Of a stretch of 64,000 nucleotides of DNA, positions 12,006-23,245 are shown piece by piece. The first letter of the stretch is position 1; the number at the start of each line of letters is the position of its first letter. Both the position numbers and the translations under genes were made by a program. Source of the stretch: Bromus sterilis (taxonomy: Eukaryota; Streptophyta; Magnoliopsida; Poales; Poaceae); NCBI GenBank assembly GCA_950022295.1, contig OX465596.1:210831501-210895500 (forward strand), in the 5' to 3' direction. The notes beneath the pieces were generated by a model. It was not told the origin of the DNA. It made no database searches and was given only the letters and a program-made list of their open reading frames with translations.

Positions 12006-13043
12006 TTGTTGGATTGTGTGGAGGAAAATGAGGAGCCCAAAGCTCAAGAAGAAAATGAATTCGAACTATTCATGTCCAAGCTCAAAGGTGTTTCCAAGGG
12101 ACACTTTGTGGTTCTCTTGGAACAACTAGGCGAAGCCCATGCTCACATTGAGCAATTTGATGAGAGTATCACCGAGTTGCAAGGTTATAGTCGCAACTAA
12201 GAGGATGAGATTGGGGAGCTATCTCATTCTCTCAAAGAAGAGTGTGAGCTTAAGTTATCTCTTGATGAGACGTATGCTAGTGATATCTCTAAGCTAAAAC
12301 TTGACCTTAAACATTCTAATGCTATTACTTGTGATTTCAAGACTAAAAATGATGAAGTTGTTGAGGCTCATTAAAGACTTCTTGTGGATCATGAGAAAGT
12401 CGAAAATGACCTCAAGTCCTTAAAGCACGAACTCATGGATCTCAAGAAGGCTCATGATGAAACAAGTATGCAACTCACTAAAGAAATTACTACCTTTTCT
12501 CCTACCATTGTGGTAGAGAAACCTAGTTCCTCTAACTCTTGTTGTGAGCATTCTCCTCTCGTTGAGGAAAACGCTAGGTTGAAGGCACAACTTGAGAAGG
12601 GACTTGTCTCGTGCATTCAAGGAGAAGAGAACCTTAATGATCTCTTGAGTTCCCAAAAGGAGGTCATTGGCAAGGAAGGCATTTGTTTTGGTGCAAGTTC
12701 ATCAAAGAAGAAGAACAAGAAGAGGAAGAAAAAAAATAAGAAAGGAAAGGCCCCTCCTCCTTCAAAGGAAGTCACATTTGTGAAGGAAGGGAAGAAGCCT
12801 CAAGAAAAGGTGGCAAAGGCCATTGAGGGTGGAGTGACCAAGAGAAGTGGTGCCATTCCCAATGACTTTGCCGGACCAACTAACCCCTCTTATGTTCTTT
12901 GTTGCACTAATGATGGGCATGTTTATGCCAAATTTGTTGGTTCCTTTGATGAGTATGTTGCATGGTCCATTTGGGTGCCTAAGACCCTTGTTACTAACGC
13001 AAAAGGACCCATTCGTGAATGGGTACCTAAACCCAAGAATTGA
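12006..13043 (+). pseudogene. Copia gag C-terminal extension (coiled coil plus Lys-rich segment)
   Basis: Two frames (12006-12200 and 12384-13043) encode heptad-rich, charged sequence such as LKSLKHELMDLKKAH, typical of a coiled coil. A Lys/Arg-rich run follows (SSKKKNKKRKKKNKKG, about residues 104-119 of the second frame). Stops between 12198 and 12384 split it. Such an extension between the knuckle and the protease is characteristic of SIRE-type Copia gag proteins. The last 90 residues lead into the protease frame, which overlaps at 13040. Confidence 0.8.
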
Positions 13044-14446
13044 TCTCATGTGGTGGTTCATGGATACTTGATAGCGGGGCTACAAGTCATATGACCGGAA
13101 GCAAGGACAGGTTGGTGGACATTGATTTTGGACCATCTCGTACCACCCGTGTCCAATTTGGAGATGCGAACACGTCAAAGGTATTAGGTCTTGGCAAAGT
13201 GATAATCTCTCCGGACTCGTCCATTGAGAAAGTATTGCTAGTTGAGACTTGTGCCTTTAATTTACTTTCCGTTCGTCAACTTGCCTTGATGGGCCTTTGC
13301 ACTTTCTTTGATAAAGACATGGTCACCTTGATGTGGAGAAAAACTCTTAAAGTGGCCTTTGTTGGACACGTGGAGGACGGTATGTACGTGGTGGACTTTT
13401 CAAAAGTCCCCACCAAAACCGCCATGTGTCTAATGGCTAAAGTTGATGTGGGATCGCTTCGGCACCGCCGACTAGCCCATGTCAATATGAGGTCGTTGCA
13501 AACACTTCTCAAGGGTGAGCATGTCATTGGACTAACAAATGTTAGCTTTGCCAAAGATCGTGCTTGTAGGGCATGCATTGAAGGGAAAATACATGAGAAG
13601 AAACATCTTGTCAAGAATATCATCTCCACCAAGAGGCCTCTGGATCTCCTTCACATGGATCTCTTTGGGCATCCATCTTATGATAGCCTTGGCGGAGAGA
13701 AGTATTGCTTGGTTATTGTTGATGACTATTCAAGATATACATGGGTTTATTTCTTCAAGAAGAAAAGTGAGACCCAACAAACCGTCATCGAGTGTGCCAA
13801 TGAAGCTCAACGTCAACACAATTCAAAGATTTTGGCAATTAGGAGTGACAACGGCACCGAGTTCAAGAACTACACCTTGGATGAATTCCTTGGAGATGAG
13901 GGGATCAAACATCAATATTCCACTGCTTATACCCCTCCACAAAATTGTGTTGCGGAGAGGAAGAATCGCACTCTGATTGACGCAGCAAGAACAATGATGG
14001 CGGAGTTCAAGAGTCCATACAACTTTGGGGCAGAGGCCATCAACACCTCTTGTCATGCAACCAACCGTCTTTATCTCCGCAAGATATTGAACAAAACTGC
14101 GTATGAAATCATCACCGGGATGAAGCCCAACATCAAGTATTTTCGGGTCTTCGGGTGTAAGTGTTTCATTCTTAAGAAAGGTGCTCGTTTGTCTAAGTTT
14201 GAGTCTATGACAAATGAGGGCATATTTGTTGGTTATGCTTCAAACTCTCACGCCTATAGAGTCTACAACAAGTCTTCCGGACTTGTTGAAGAATCTAACA
14301 ACGTGGAGTTCGATGAACATAATGGATCCCAAGTGGGGCAAAGTGATCTTAATGATGTAGGTGATGAAATTCATCCTCAAGCCATAAGAAGAATGGGTGT
14401 GGGTCATTTCCTACCCATTGAGGAACCCCTTGTGGTGGAAGGATAA
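13040..14446 (+). CDS. Copia protease and integrase (468-residue open frame)
   Basis: The longest intact retroelement frame in the window. The protease active site is D11-S-G-A (WILDSGATSHM). The zinc-binding GAG-pre-integrase motif has H142, H147, C176 and C179. The integrase core has D207 (HMDLFGH), D270 (IRSDNGTEF) and E306 (NCVAERKNR), again D-35-E. A C-terminal FVGYASNSHAYRVYN segment ends the integrase. All catalytic residues are present. The protease cuts the polyprotein and the integrase inserts the cDNA. The frame is separated from gag and RT by breaks, so it cannot be expressed as the native polyprotein. The protein starts upstream of the listed ATG in the ancestral frame. Confidence 0.9.
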   Translation: MISCGGSWILDSGATSHMTGSKDRLVDIDFGPSRTTRVQFGDANTSKVLGLGKVIISPDSSIEKVLLVETCAFNLLSVRQLALMGLCTFFDKDMVTLMWRKTLKVAFVGHVEDGMYVVDFSKVPTKTAMCLMAKVDVGSLRHRRLAHVNMRSLQTLLKGEHVIGLTNVSFAKDRACRACIEGKIHEKKHLVKNIISTKRPLDLLHMDLFGHPSYDSLGGEKYCLVIVDDYSRYTWVYFFKKKSETQQTVIECANEAQRQHNSKILAIRSDNGTEFKNYTLDEFLGDEGIKHQYSTAYTPPQNCVAERKNRTLIDAARTMMAEFKSPYNFGAEAINTSCHATNRLYLRKILNKTAYEIITGMKPNIKYFRVFGCKCFILKKGARLSKFESMTNEGIFVGYASNSHAYRVYNKSSGLVEESNNVEFDEHNGSQVGQSDLNDVGDEIHPQAIRRMGVGHFLPIEEPLVVEG

Positions 14447-14859
14447 GGAAAATGCTCTACGCATGTGGAGCCATCACCTCCTCAAGATCCACAAGAAAAA
14501 CAAGAACAAGACGAAGGCCCTCTCTCTCCCGAACAAGATCAAGGTCGAGATCCAATCATTGAAGATGGTGGTGCACCACATGATGACCAAGATCATGTTC
14601 TTGTTCAAGTACATGCTCAACATGATGAGCAAGTCCTTGAGGATGCTTCTTCTTCCGAAGATGGTTCTCTTGCTCCCTCTCAAGAAACTTTGGAAGAAGA
14701 AAGAGTTCGCCGAGCACTCAAGATTGCATCCCTGTTCAAATCACAAGATCTTTCGGTGGATCAAGTGCTCGGAGGCATCCCAAAGGGGGTAACAACTCGT
14801 AGTCAATTGAGAAACTTTTGTGCCCATAATGCATTTGTTTCTAATGTTTAACCCCAAAA
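14447..14859 (+). pseudogene. Copia integrase-RT linker
   Basis: A 128-residue frame at 14465-14851 is rich in Pro, Gln, Glu and Asp (PPQDPQEKQEQDE) and ends in GVTTRSQLRNFC, the kind of sequence that leads into Copia reverse transcriptase. It has no catalytic motif and stops at 14849-14851, shortly before the RT domain. Confidence 0.75.
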
Positions 14860-15646
14860 GGTAGGGGAGGCGCTTGAAGATCCGGATTGGCTTGAGTCCA
14901 TGCATGATGAACTCAATAACTTCAAGCGGAACAAGTTGTGGACATTAGTGGAGAGACCAAAAGGTGATAATAATGTTATTGGGACCAAGTGGATATTCAA
15001 GAACAAGCAAGATGCACTTGGCTTTGTCATCCGGAACAAGGCAAGGTTGGTGGCTCAAGGTTTTTCCCAAGTCGAAGGTATTGACTATGGGGAAACTTTT
15101 GCCCCCGTGGCTCGCCTTGAGTCCATTCGTATTGCTCTTGCTTATGCTTCTCATCACAACTTCAAGTTATATCAAATGGATGTGAAAAGTGCTTTTCTTA
15201 ATGGTCCCATTAATGAGTTGGTATATGTCAAGCAACCCCCCGGTTTCGAGGACCACAATTTCCCCAATCATGTCTATAAACTCGACAAGGCGCTCTATGG
15301 CCTTAAGCAAGCACCACGCGCCATGTATGAGCACCTTACCGAGTTCTTAGTCGATTATGGGTTTGAAATTGGGAAAATCGATCCCACTCTTTTTACCAAG
15401 AGGGTTGGTGGGCAATTGTTCATATGCCAACTATATGTTGATGATATTATCTTTGGCTCGATTAACAAATGTTTTAATGAGGAATTTGCTAAGCTAATGA
15501 CCGACAAGTTTGAGATGTCTATGATGGGAGAGTTGGAGTTCTTTCTCGGTTTTGAAGACAAGCAATTATCAAGAGGAACTTTCATCAACAGGGCCAAATA
15601 TACTCAATACATGCTCAAGAGGTTCAAGTATGATGGTCTTAAATGA
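14860..15646 (+). pseudogene. Copia reverse transcriptase
   Basis: The frame from 14900 carries the RVT_2 domain of Copia elements: NKLWTLVERP, GTKWIFKNK, ARLVAQGFSQVEGIDY, the first catalytic Asp in LYQMDVKSAFLNG (D94) and the YVDD box at residues 179-182 (LYVDDIIFGS). The acidic triad is therefore complete. The frame ends with TGA at 15644-15646, after which RNase H follows with further stops. The sequence upstream of the ATG from about 14860 is also in frame and similar to RT, so the ATG at 14900 is not a true start. Confidence 0.9.
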
Positions 15647-16385
15647 GCCAAGACCCCCATGCCACTCAAGTGTCAACTTGACCTCGACCCGAATGGAAAA
15701 GAGGTAGACTAGAGGGCGTATCGTTCTATGATTGGTTCTTTGCTGTATCTTTGTGCATCTATGACGGATATCATGTTGAGTGTGGGCATGTGTGCAAGAT
15801 TTCAATCCGCACCAAAAGAGTCACGTAGTGGCTGTCAAAAGAATCTTTCGATATTTGGTTCATACCCCAAACTTTGGATTGTGGTATCCTAAAGGCTCAA
15901 GCTTCAACCTCGTCGGGTACACGGATTCGGATTGGGCAGGAGACAAGGTGGAGAGGAAGTCCACTTCCTGAAGATGCCAATTCCTTGGTAGGTCTTTGGT
16001 GTCTTGGTCATCCAAGAAGCAAAATTGTGTTTCCCTCTCCACGACCGAACCTGAGTACATTGCCGCCGCAAGTTTTTGTGCGTAACTATTATGGATGAGG
16101 CAAACTTTGAAGTATTACAGTGTCATATGTGACAAAGTGCCTCTTTTATGTGACAAGGAAAGTGCTATCAAGCTTGCCTACAACCCCGTTCAACACTGCA
16201 AGACGAAGCATATTGAGATTCGTCATCACTTTATTCGAGATCATGTGAAGCGGGGTGATATTGACCTTTCATATGTGGGCACAGGAGATCAACTTGCGGA
16301 TATTTTCACCAAGCCTTTAGATGAAGCAAGATTTCGAGAGTTAAGGCATGAGATAAATATCATTGATTCAAGTAATGCGGTTTGA
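15647..16385 (+). pseudogene. Copia RNase H remnant
   Basis: Frames at 15780-15971 and 16095-16385, plus the sequence between, encode the Copia RNase H. Visible parts are YTDSDWAGD with the first acidic pair, the STTEPEYIAAA segment with the Glu, and CDKESAIKLAYNPVQHCKTKHIEI followed by QLADIFTKPL. Stops occur at 15708 (TAG) and 15969 (TGA, replacing a Gly-type codon in the TSG motif) and near 16095. The final frame ends at TGA 16383-16385. Confidence 0.88.
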
Positions 16386-17520
16386 AGACTTGCCCACACT
16401 TCCCATCTCAACATGAGGTCTAGCTTGGATGTAGGCATGGACATAGGGGGAGTGTTTCTTAATTCATAGGCAACCACTCCACCTATTATGCGGAAAGATA
16501 CAAAATTCTTTCACTATGGTCACGTTCGGCGGCCGTCATGGTCACCCAAGGTGACAATAGTGCTTCAAAGAAGAGCATTGGCAATGAACCTAAGATACAT
16601 CTTTGTGGTGTCATACCAAATAAGCTCAAACATGGTGGCTTCGGCCACCGCCCCTCTCGTTGGGAGGATTGGTTCGTTTTTGTCCTTCTTTCTTGTGCTT
16701 AGGTTTCTTTGTTGCATCTTGATACTCCGAGGTTGACCTTGCATTTCCTTGTTGTTGTTTTTTCTCGGAGTGTTTTCCATCCGGCTGCCGTGTTTCGAGT
16801 CATCCCAAGCCCTTCCCCCTAAGACATTCGATGCAATATCCCCCTCATCGTTGTTCTTGGTGGGCGTTTTTGCTGCCAGCGGTACTACCGTTGTGGTCAC
16901 GGTACTACCGCTCCAGCGGTACTAACGTGACTGGAGCGGTACTACCGCTGCCCCGAGGTTTGTATAACTGAAGGGGTACGGGGAGTTCCTCCCCATTACC
17001 CCCATTCAGTTTTGTTTTATCCACTCTGCAGCAGTGGCGCCCATCCCGGTGCCCCCTCCCGGTGTGCCGCCTCCGTGCCATCTTTCCCTGTTCTCTTCCG
17101 GTGGGATTGTTCCCCATCCTCTTCGGGTGCCATGGATACCGGTATTGCCCCATTTCCCTTCTCTTTTGGTTCAGTTTTTTGCACTTTGTTGCTAGTGCAA
17201 TACTTGTAGATCCACTAGGTTTTTGGCTATGCCTAGGCACTTTGAGAACATGGATAGATTGCTAGATAGGAATAAAGTAGATGTGTTGGAGTGGTTTGAG
17301 TTTTTGGAACCCCGGTAGTACCGGATCTCAGATCCGTGTCTTCTGCTCCAGGACGTTACTACCGCTGGGCGGTACTATCGGGTCTCGGGCGGTACTACCG
17401 TGGTCCCCAAAACTGTCACCTCTCCAACAGACCTGCCTTGTTCACCTGTGTCCGGCTCTTGCATCTCATGTGCTTTCTTTTCCGTTTCTCTCTGTTGGTG
17501 TTGGTCAGGTGATGGCTCTC
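16386..17520 (+). other. Copia region between RNase H and the accessory ORF
   Basis: No recognisable domain is encoded. The stretch has a polypurine-like run TAGGGGGAG near 16444 and two clusters of GCGGTACTACCG repeats (16877-16950 and 17313-17402) that also occur in the LTR. Part of it may be the leader of a spliced subgenomic transcript for the downstream ORF, as known for SIRE-type elements; that is inference. Confidence 0.6.
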
Positions 17521-18896
17521 GTCGGAATCCCAAGCGCAAGGCCTCGGGTCCACCCGGAAGCAACTTCAAGAAGGTTGCTCACAAGAAGAAGGAACCAGTC
17601 AAGCCCCGTGTACAGGGTCTACCGGTGTGCCAATCCGTACCGTGTCGAGTAAGACCCAGAGTTAGCAGGCTCTCAGTTCTGGAACAAGACTCAGAGGGAT
17701 GTGTTCCATATGATCATGAAGCACAGGAAGAACAAGTTTGTTACACATGTGAAGTCTGTCCAACTGAGGAACATGCAGCTCACCCCGATTACTTTGGAGA
17801 GGCATATGCCCTATGCGAGCAGTTTGGGATTCTGGACATAATCTCCTTACACAAGTGGTTCGATGACGAGCTTCTTTCCCAGTTCTTTGCCACAGTGTAC
17901 TTCACCAATCGCGATGATCGGACCATCATTTGGATGTGCAAGGATGAGCAAGTGAGCTGCACGTGGGGGAACTTCATGATAGCTCTGCACATTCACGTCT
18001 CCACGAAAGAGGCACCCGTTGGTGTTAGCCCATTCGCCTCAGCAATTGCCCAGCCCAAGTGTATGCTAGGGCCTTATTAGACTTCGATTCCATACACTGA
18101 TGCCAAGGGACATCCAAAGTACAGGGTGGTTCTCTGCCCGTTCTTGGACATCATGCACCGCATCTTCCGGACTTCTCTGTTTCCCCGTGTGGGCCATTTG
18201 GACATGGTTCACGGCCATCTGGTGGACATGCTTCTCCTCTGTGTGGAGCACAAGGGCACCACGCAGACCTTGGATGTCTGTGAAATCATGTGGGAGGAGC
18301 TACATGTTGCTGTGATGGAACGAAAGGTTCCCATTTATGGCCATCATCTGCAAGTCCTCTTCGAGATCACTTGGGCAACTCACGAGGAGGTTCAGTTACG
18401 CATCAAGGAAAACTGGGCTGGCGGTCATGGTCCTGCGCATGACTCTGATGAGGAGGTTCAGGACGAGCCGGAGGTAGGTGGTGGCAGTGTTCCCCGCACT
18501 CGCTCTAATGCAAGCTTTGTTGCTAGTGGTTCGTCTTCTGCACAGGGTCCTGAGCAGCCAGGTTGGGCTGCCAAGCTCACCAGGAAGGTGAAGCAGCTCT
18601 TTTGCCTTCAGACTGTCATTCAGCACCGCATGTATGAAGCCCACAGGAGGGAGAAGGAGAATCGGTGGCTGCAGAAGGCTTTATACAGGCAGCAGGGAAT
18701 GACTGTCCAGAGTGGGTCCGAGAAGAGCATCACTCCCGAGGACAAGTGGATCTCCAAGTTCAGCGCGTGGGACCTCAATGATGATGTGCCTGGCTCTTCG
18801 TCCTCAGCTCAGCAGCCAGCTACTGATGACACCGAGGCTGTCGTGGAGTCCGAGGAGTCTGACGATGACGAGGACTACGACCAGGACGACGAGTAG
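17521..18896 (+). pseudogene. Copia accessory (envelope-position) ORF
   Basis: Frames 17400-18080 and 18126-18896 belong to one degraded ORF. It opens with a basic stretch (NPKRKASGPP, AHKKKEPVKPR), then a globular domain (FGEAYALCEQFGILD, SQFFATVYF, CEIMWEELHVAVMERK) and ends in a Ser-rich and very acidic tail (ESEESDDDEDYDQDDE). The globular part resembles the domain annotated as putative plant transposon protein. The ORF sits where SIRE elements carry an env-like gene, but I see no signal peptide or membrane segment. A frame change occurs around 17680-17780 and a stop at 18078-18080. The ORF broken up at 1-284 and 29786-30739 has the same layout. Confidence 0.75.
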
Positions 18897-19401
18897 TTCA
18901 TCACCATGGGACGCTAGGTCATTCTCTGCCTTTTTGGCGTCTCGATGCCAAAGGGGGAGAGAGTTCTAGGATTCCGATTTCCATCTTCTCAGGGTTGGGC
19001 GAGTCACAAGCGTGTTTTATTTGTCTCATTTTCTCCGCTTGTGAACTCCGTTGATTTTCTTTGGTTTTTAGTCCGTCTTGTGAGACTTACGTGATATATG
19101 GTGTGAGACATATGCTATCCTTTGTTCGTACTCTTATTGTCTGGTTATGTGTTGCGTGTTATGACTTGTTATCCTTATGCTCACATGTTTGTCTAGTCTA
19201 GCTTAGTATGGCCTAGTTTATAAAATATAGGGGGAGTGTCTTCCTTATATGTGTGTCTTGCATTCCAGAGGCATATCTAAAATGATGCACACATCAAGGG
19301 GGAGCCTGTCTACATATTATAAACAAATGGCATGTTTTTAAATTCCCTATTTTTATTGTGCAAATCTTGTGTTGTCATCAATACCCCAAAAAGGGGGAGA
19401 T
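18897..19401 (+). other. Copia 3' untranslated region with repeated polypurine runs
   Basis: No gene. Purine runs of the form AGGGGGAG occur near 18950, 19230, 19297 and finally AAAAAGGGGGAGA at 19388-19400, the last directly against the 3' LTR and therefore the functional polypurine tract. Confidence 0.8.
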
Positions 19402-19445
19402 TGATAGGGCATGTTTTCCCTTGATTGGTTTTAGTGATTGATGAC
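19402..19445 (+). repeat. 3' LTR of the Copia element, first 44 bp
   Basis: It is nearly identical to 8981-9024 and ends at the insertion of the solo LTR. The bases ATGAC at 19441-19445 are the target duplication. Confidence 0.93.
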
Positions 19446-22400
19446 TGTAAGGCCCGATATGCGGTACTATTCCAGATCTAGATGTTTCCATCCAGATCCG
19501 GGGACGAAGCACATATCGGTCCCACCGCGACATATGACGAAGCCATATGCCCCGGATTTCCAACATGATATCACAACATTACAGATAAAAGGATACAACA
19601 TCTCATACAATCGGCATACAACTGACTTAAATACAATACATCAGCGGAAGGTACATATCTGGGTACAGACTACACGCAAATGCCTGCTGGCAAAGAGAAA
19701 AAACATCGATCCCCATAACCACACGGGTCCTGGCCCTCCGTCGGGATCCTCCTAACTAGTCGTCGTCGAGTCTCCACGTGAAACGTCGGTCACCATACCT
19801 GATGTCGATCAAGAACCCTGAAAAGAGTTTGGGGGTAGTATCATGAGTACAGAAGTACTCAGCATCCAACTTTAGTGGCCATCTGACCCAGCAAGGACTT
19901 CATCACTCGTCATTCTAGGACAACTAGTAGTTTACGGTTAGGATGGGGTAAGTGGTGAGGGTGCTGCCACACTAGCATTTATGAAGTAGCTAACGATCTA
20001 GAGAGTAAGATAAGAAGCCAATCATTTGATGAGGAATCGCCTCCAACAAGTCTTGCTATCAACTACTTATGCAAGCATAACACCTATCCTATCCTTGTCC
20101 TCCTCTTCGCATCCCGGCGAAGAAGAAGCAGTCAAGGCACACACACGTTGATCAAGTTATATTAAGATTATCTCAGTTGTTGTTTTCTATGAACAAGGAG
20201 TAGGTCTCAAGTCGTCCATAACCGTAGACACGGCTTCTCGAAAAGATTTAACCCTGCAGGGGTGTACCAACTTCCCATTACAAGGCTCCGCATGCACGCC
20301 CATCTCTCTCAGTTGCTACCCATAACAGGAAACCATTTTATGATTTACTTCCAAGAGATCCGAAACGACAGGTCCCTCTAACTAACAACGAACAAATCCG
20401 GGTGGCCCCCGGGGAGTCGACACCCAATCCAAAAGCCGGCCACGCACTCGGATCGGACTCTTCCGTATGGCTAAGGTCGGGGTTAGCCTCACCTATATAA
20501 CAGGGTACTTCCCTAGCTCACCAGTGTGGACCAACAAAGGAACTATGTCTCTGCTGGCCCGAGTTGTTTTAAAACCACTGGCTGTAGACCAGTTACGCAC
20601 ACGGTTTCAAATGGTAAATCATCTTGGGCCACCTCTAGAAATTTTTGAAGCTAGGTAGGTAAGAAAAGGGGACCCCATAGCATCCCACACGCGGTTAGGC
20701 ACGCTCAGTCTTAAAACCAATACCCGGAACTCGGATCCTAGGTGACTCGAATGGAACAAAGCGTCGGGGCGGGATAGCCTAGACGTTCCATCCTTCGTCG
20801 AGTATAGTCAACATTATAATAATCATATCATCAACAACAATATAATAATGTGATAGCCCAAACCAAGGAGTAACAGGGTAGCATCATAGCATCCTAAGCA
20901 TGCATACTAAGCAGGGGCTGAGCAATGAGCAATAGTAACATAGAAGTACATGGTTTGCTGGGAGGGGACATGGCTGTATCGGTTTGAAAGTGGTTGTAAA
21001 CATGTGGTAGGATCAAACATCGAACCTAGCCTAGACTAGCATGCAAACCGTTGGTTGAAATAGAATGGATCATAAGTAATGTATAGTCATTGCCTATTGA
21101 TAAGTCGGGTTCCGAAAGTGTAGTTGATCGCAAGCTCGCATCGTCTCCAAGAGGTACCCGCGGAAGCACACAAGACGGTAAACATTGTAAAGCAATCAAC
21201 GAGCAAGCACTCTATTACTACGAAGGAAACACGAGCAAGCATCAACAAGAAGGCAACACGAGACATCGCACCTACCGTCGAGAGCGGTTACTAACACGTT
21301 AAGTGGAGTACTCGTCACACACGACGATAGCGCACATTTATATTGGTTCAAGTTGTTTAGCTACAGGTGATCAACAAAGTTGTTAACATGGCATCTCACT
21401 CAAGCATGGCATAGCAAACAAACATGGTAAGAGGTGAAGCATAAATAAAATATCTAATCTAGTCACTTTAAGTGGGGGTAAAACCTATGCATGTAACTAT
21501 TACGGACCCCACAATATTTATTGCATTTGGTACTATTCTGTCCTAAGCATAATTTTATTATTTTTATTAGCAAGAAAGAGAAGCATAAACACAATCTAAA
21601 TGCAATTCTAGTCAAGTTACATATAAGGAACATTTTAAACAGAGCAACGGTTAAAAAGTTATTAAATAAATAGTTTACAGTGGCAAGGTTGTAATTAGCA
21701 GTTAAACAGCATTTAAACAAAGTCAAACAGGGCAAAGAAGCACATTTTATTAAACTACACGAAAAACTAAGCAAGTTTCATATTTGACGCGTCGTGATCC
21801 GAGCTACGGTTTAAAAGTTACGGGCAACGTAAAATAATAACACAATCTGCCAATTATAAAAAAACCGTAGCAGAAAAAAAACTAAACGGGCCGAATCTAT
21901 GCTAACGGGCCTAAACCAGAGGGCGCTGGAAAAATAAAAAAAATGCCCACGGGTGCTACCTAGCTATTGGGCCAGCCCAGCTCGCAGCACAGCAAAACTA
22001 AAAAAAAGGAGAAAAGAAAATAAAAAGGGGGGCCTCACCTTGCTGGGCTCGGCCCAGGTCGAAGGCATGCGCGGAGGATAGTGTTGGGCGTGCCCAGGCG
22101 AGGAGGAGGCTGGGGAGGCAAAGCTAGTCCGCGCCTGGTTCTGGGCCTCGGGGCGCTCCTGGGCCGCGGGGAGGAGGCCGGCCCACGACAGCTGGAGGCA
22201 GGGCAAGTCTCGGGCTCGACCCGATCGGAGAGGGGCGGCGACGCCGGACTCCGTCGAGCCTCCAGCGAGGGGCAGGGACGCTGGCAGGTCGAGGAGGTTC
22301 AAATCGGGCACGGGATCGGAGGAAGTCGACGATGGGCGGCCGGATCCGGGCCGGAGGAGGTCCTGGCGAGCAGATCGGGGCGGCGACGTGAGCTTCGAGC

Positions 22401-23245
22401 TCGGGGATGACTTCCATGGCGCAGCTCGGCCTCGCAACAGAGATAAAGTGAGAGGACAGATTAGAGTGAGGTGAGGGAAGGGGAGAAGGAGGAGAGGGTT
22501 CGCGAGGGAAGGGAGGAGGACCCGGCAGTGGCTCGCCGGCTGCGGCGGCGGCTTCGGCCTCCATGTCCTGCACGGTGCGAGGTGAGAGGAGGGGTTGGGG
22601 GTGACGTGGCACTCTCCTGGCAACTAATATGCACATCCAAGGGCTGGAATTGCCCTGGATCTTGGGTTTTCGGGATTTGGGTGTTTTGGGAAAAAATTGG
22701 AGCAAATCTGGGGGTGTGGCTGGAATTTTGTGGCTAGGGAAACCCTAGAAAGGGGTGGGAGTGTGGTGGTCTTTATATAGCCCAGGTGGCTGGCAGTTTG
22801 CAAAAACATCCCTGGTTTTTCTCTCGTGCGCGTGGTGTTTACGTTTCTAACCGCCGATGGTCCGTAGGACCTCCATTCGGGTAAAACTTCGAACTGCGCG
22901 ATCAGCGCGTTGAGCCGGCGGCGTTCACCTCGCGCTGGAACCATTCCGAGGGTACTTTCCGACGCGCTATAAAAATAACCCGTTTAATTATTAAACGGGG
23001 TTTTCGTTCCGTTGGCTGCGGCTTGTCTCGTGCAGTTTTCACGACGGTGATCGGGCGAAACCCGGTGTCGCAAAGGTCGAGTGTCAGGGTGGCAAGGGTC
23101 GGTCTCCGTCCGGTACGAGATAGGGGGGGGGGAAATAATCGCCGATCGATAAATCGGGGATGCAAACAGCGCAAACAAATCAGACAATCAAACAATTCAC
23201 ACCGAAAACAAAATTTTTAATTTTTGTGAAATCTGGGCTGTTACA
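19446..23245 (-). mobile_element. Solo LTR (3.8 kb) of a long-LTR non-autonomous Gypsy family
   Basis: It starts TGTAAGGCCCGATATGCGG and ends GGGCTGTTACA, with ATGAC at 19441-19445 and 23246-23250. The Copia 5' LTR shows the undisturbed site at about 9020. The sequence matches the two LTRs of the element at 35376-43350, with no internal domain or primer site between its ends, so it is a solo LTR left by LTR-LTR recombination. The - orientation follows from the paralogous complete element. A TATATAAA box on the - strand at 22772-22779 lies in the GC-rich part. No gene is present; the GC-rich ORFs at 21964-22705 have no recognisable domain. Confidence 0.93.
22772..22779 (-). promoter_or_regulatory. 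Putative TATA box of the solo LTR
   Basis: The - strand reads GGGCTATATAAAGACC. Related ATTTATA (TATAAAT on the - strand) sequences occur at matching places near 38514-38520 and 42802-42808 in the complete element. Confidence 0.55.

Noticed and set aside
21964..22705. 219- and 193-residue ORFs in the solo LTR, and similar ORFs at 37813-38391 and 42102-42679
   Set aside because: Low-complexity Pro/Arg/Ala-rich reading through the GC-rich part of LTRs; overlapping open phases on both strands; no conserved phase among the three LTRs.
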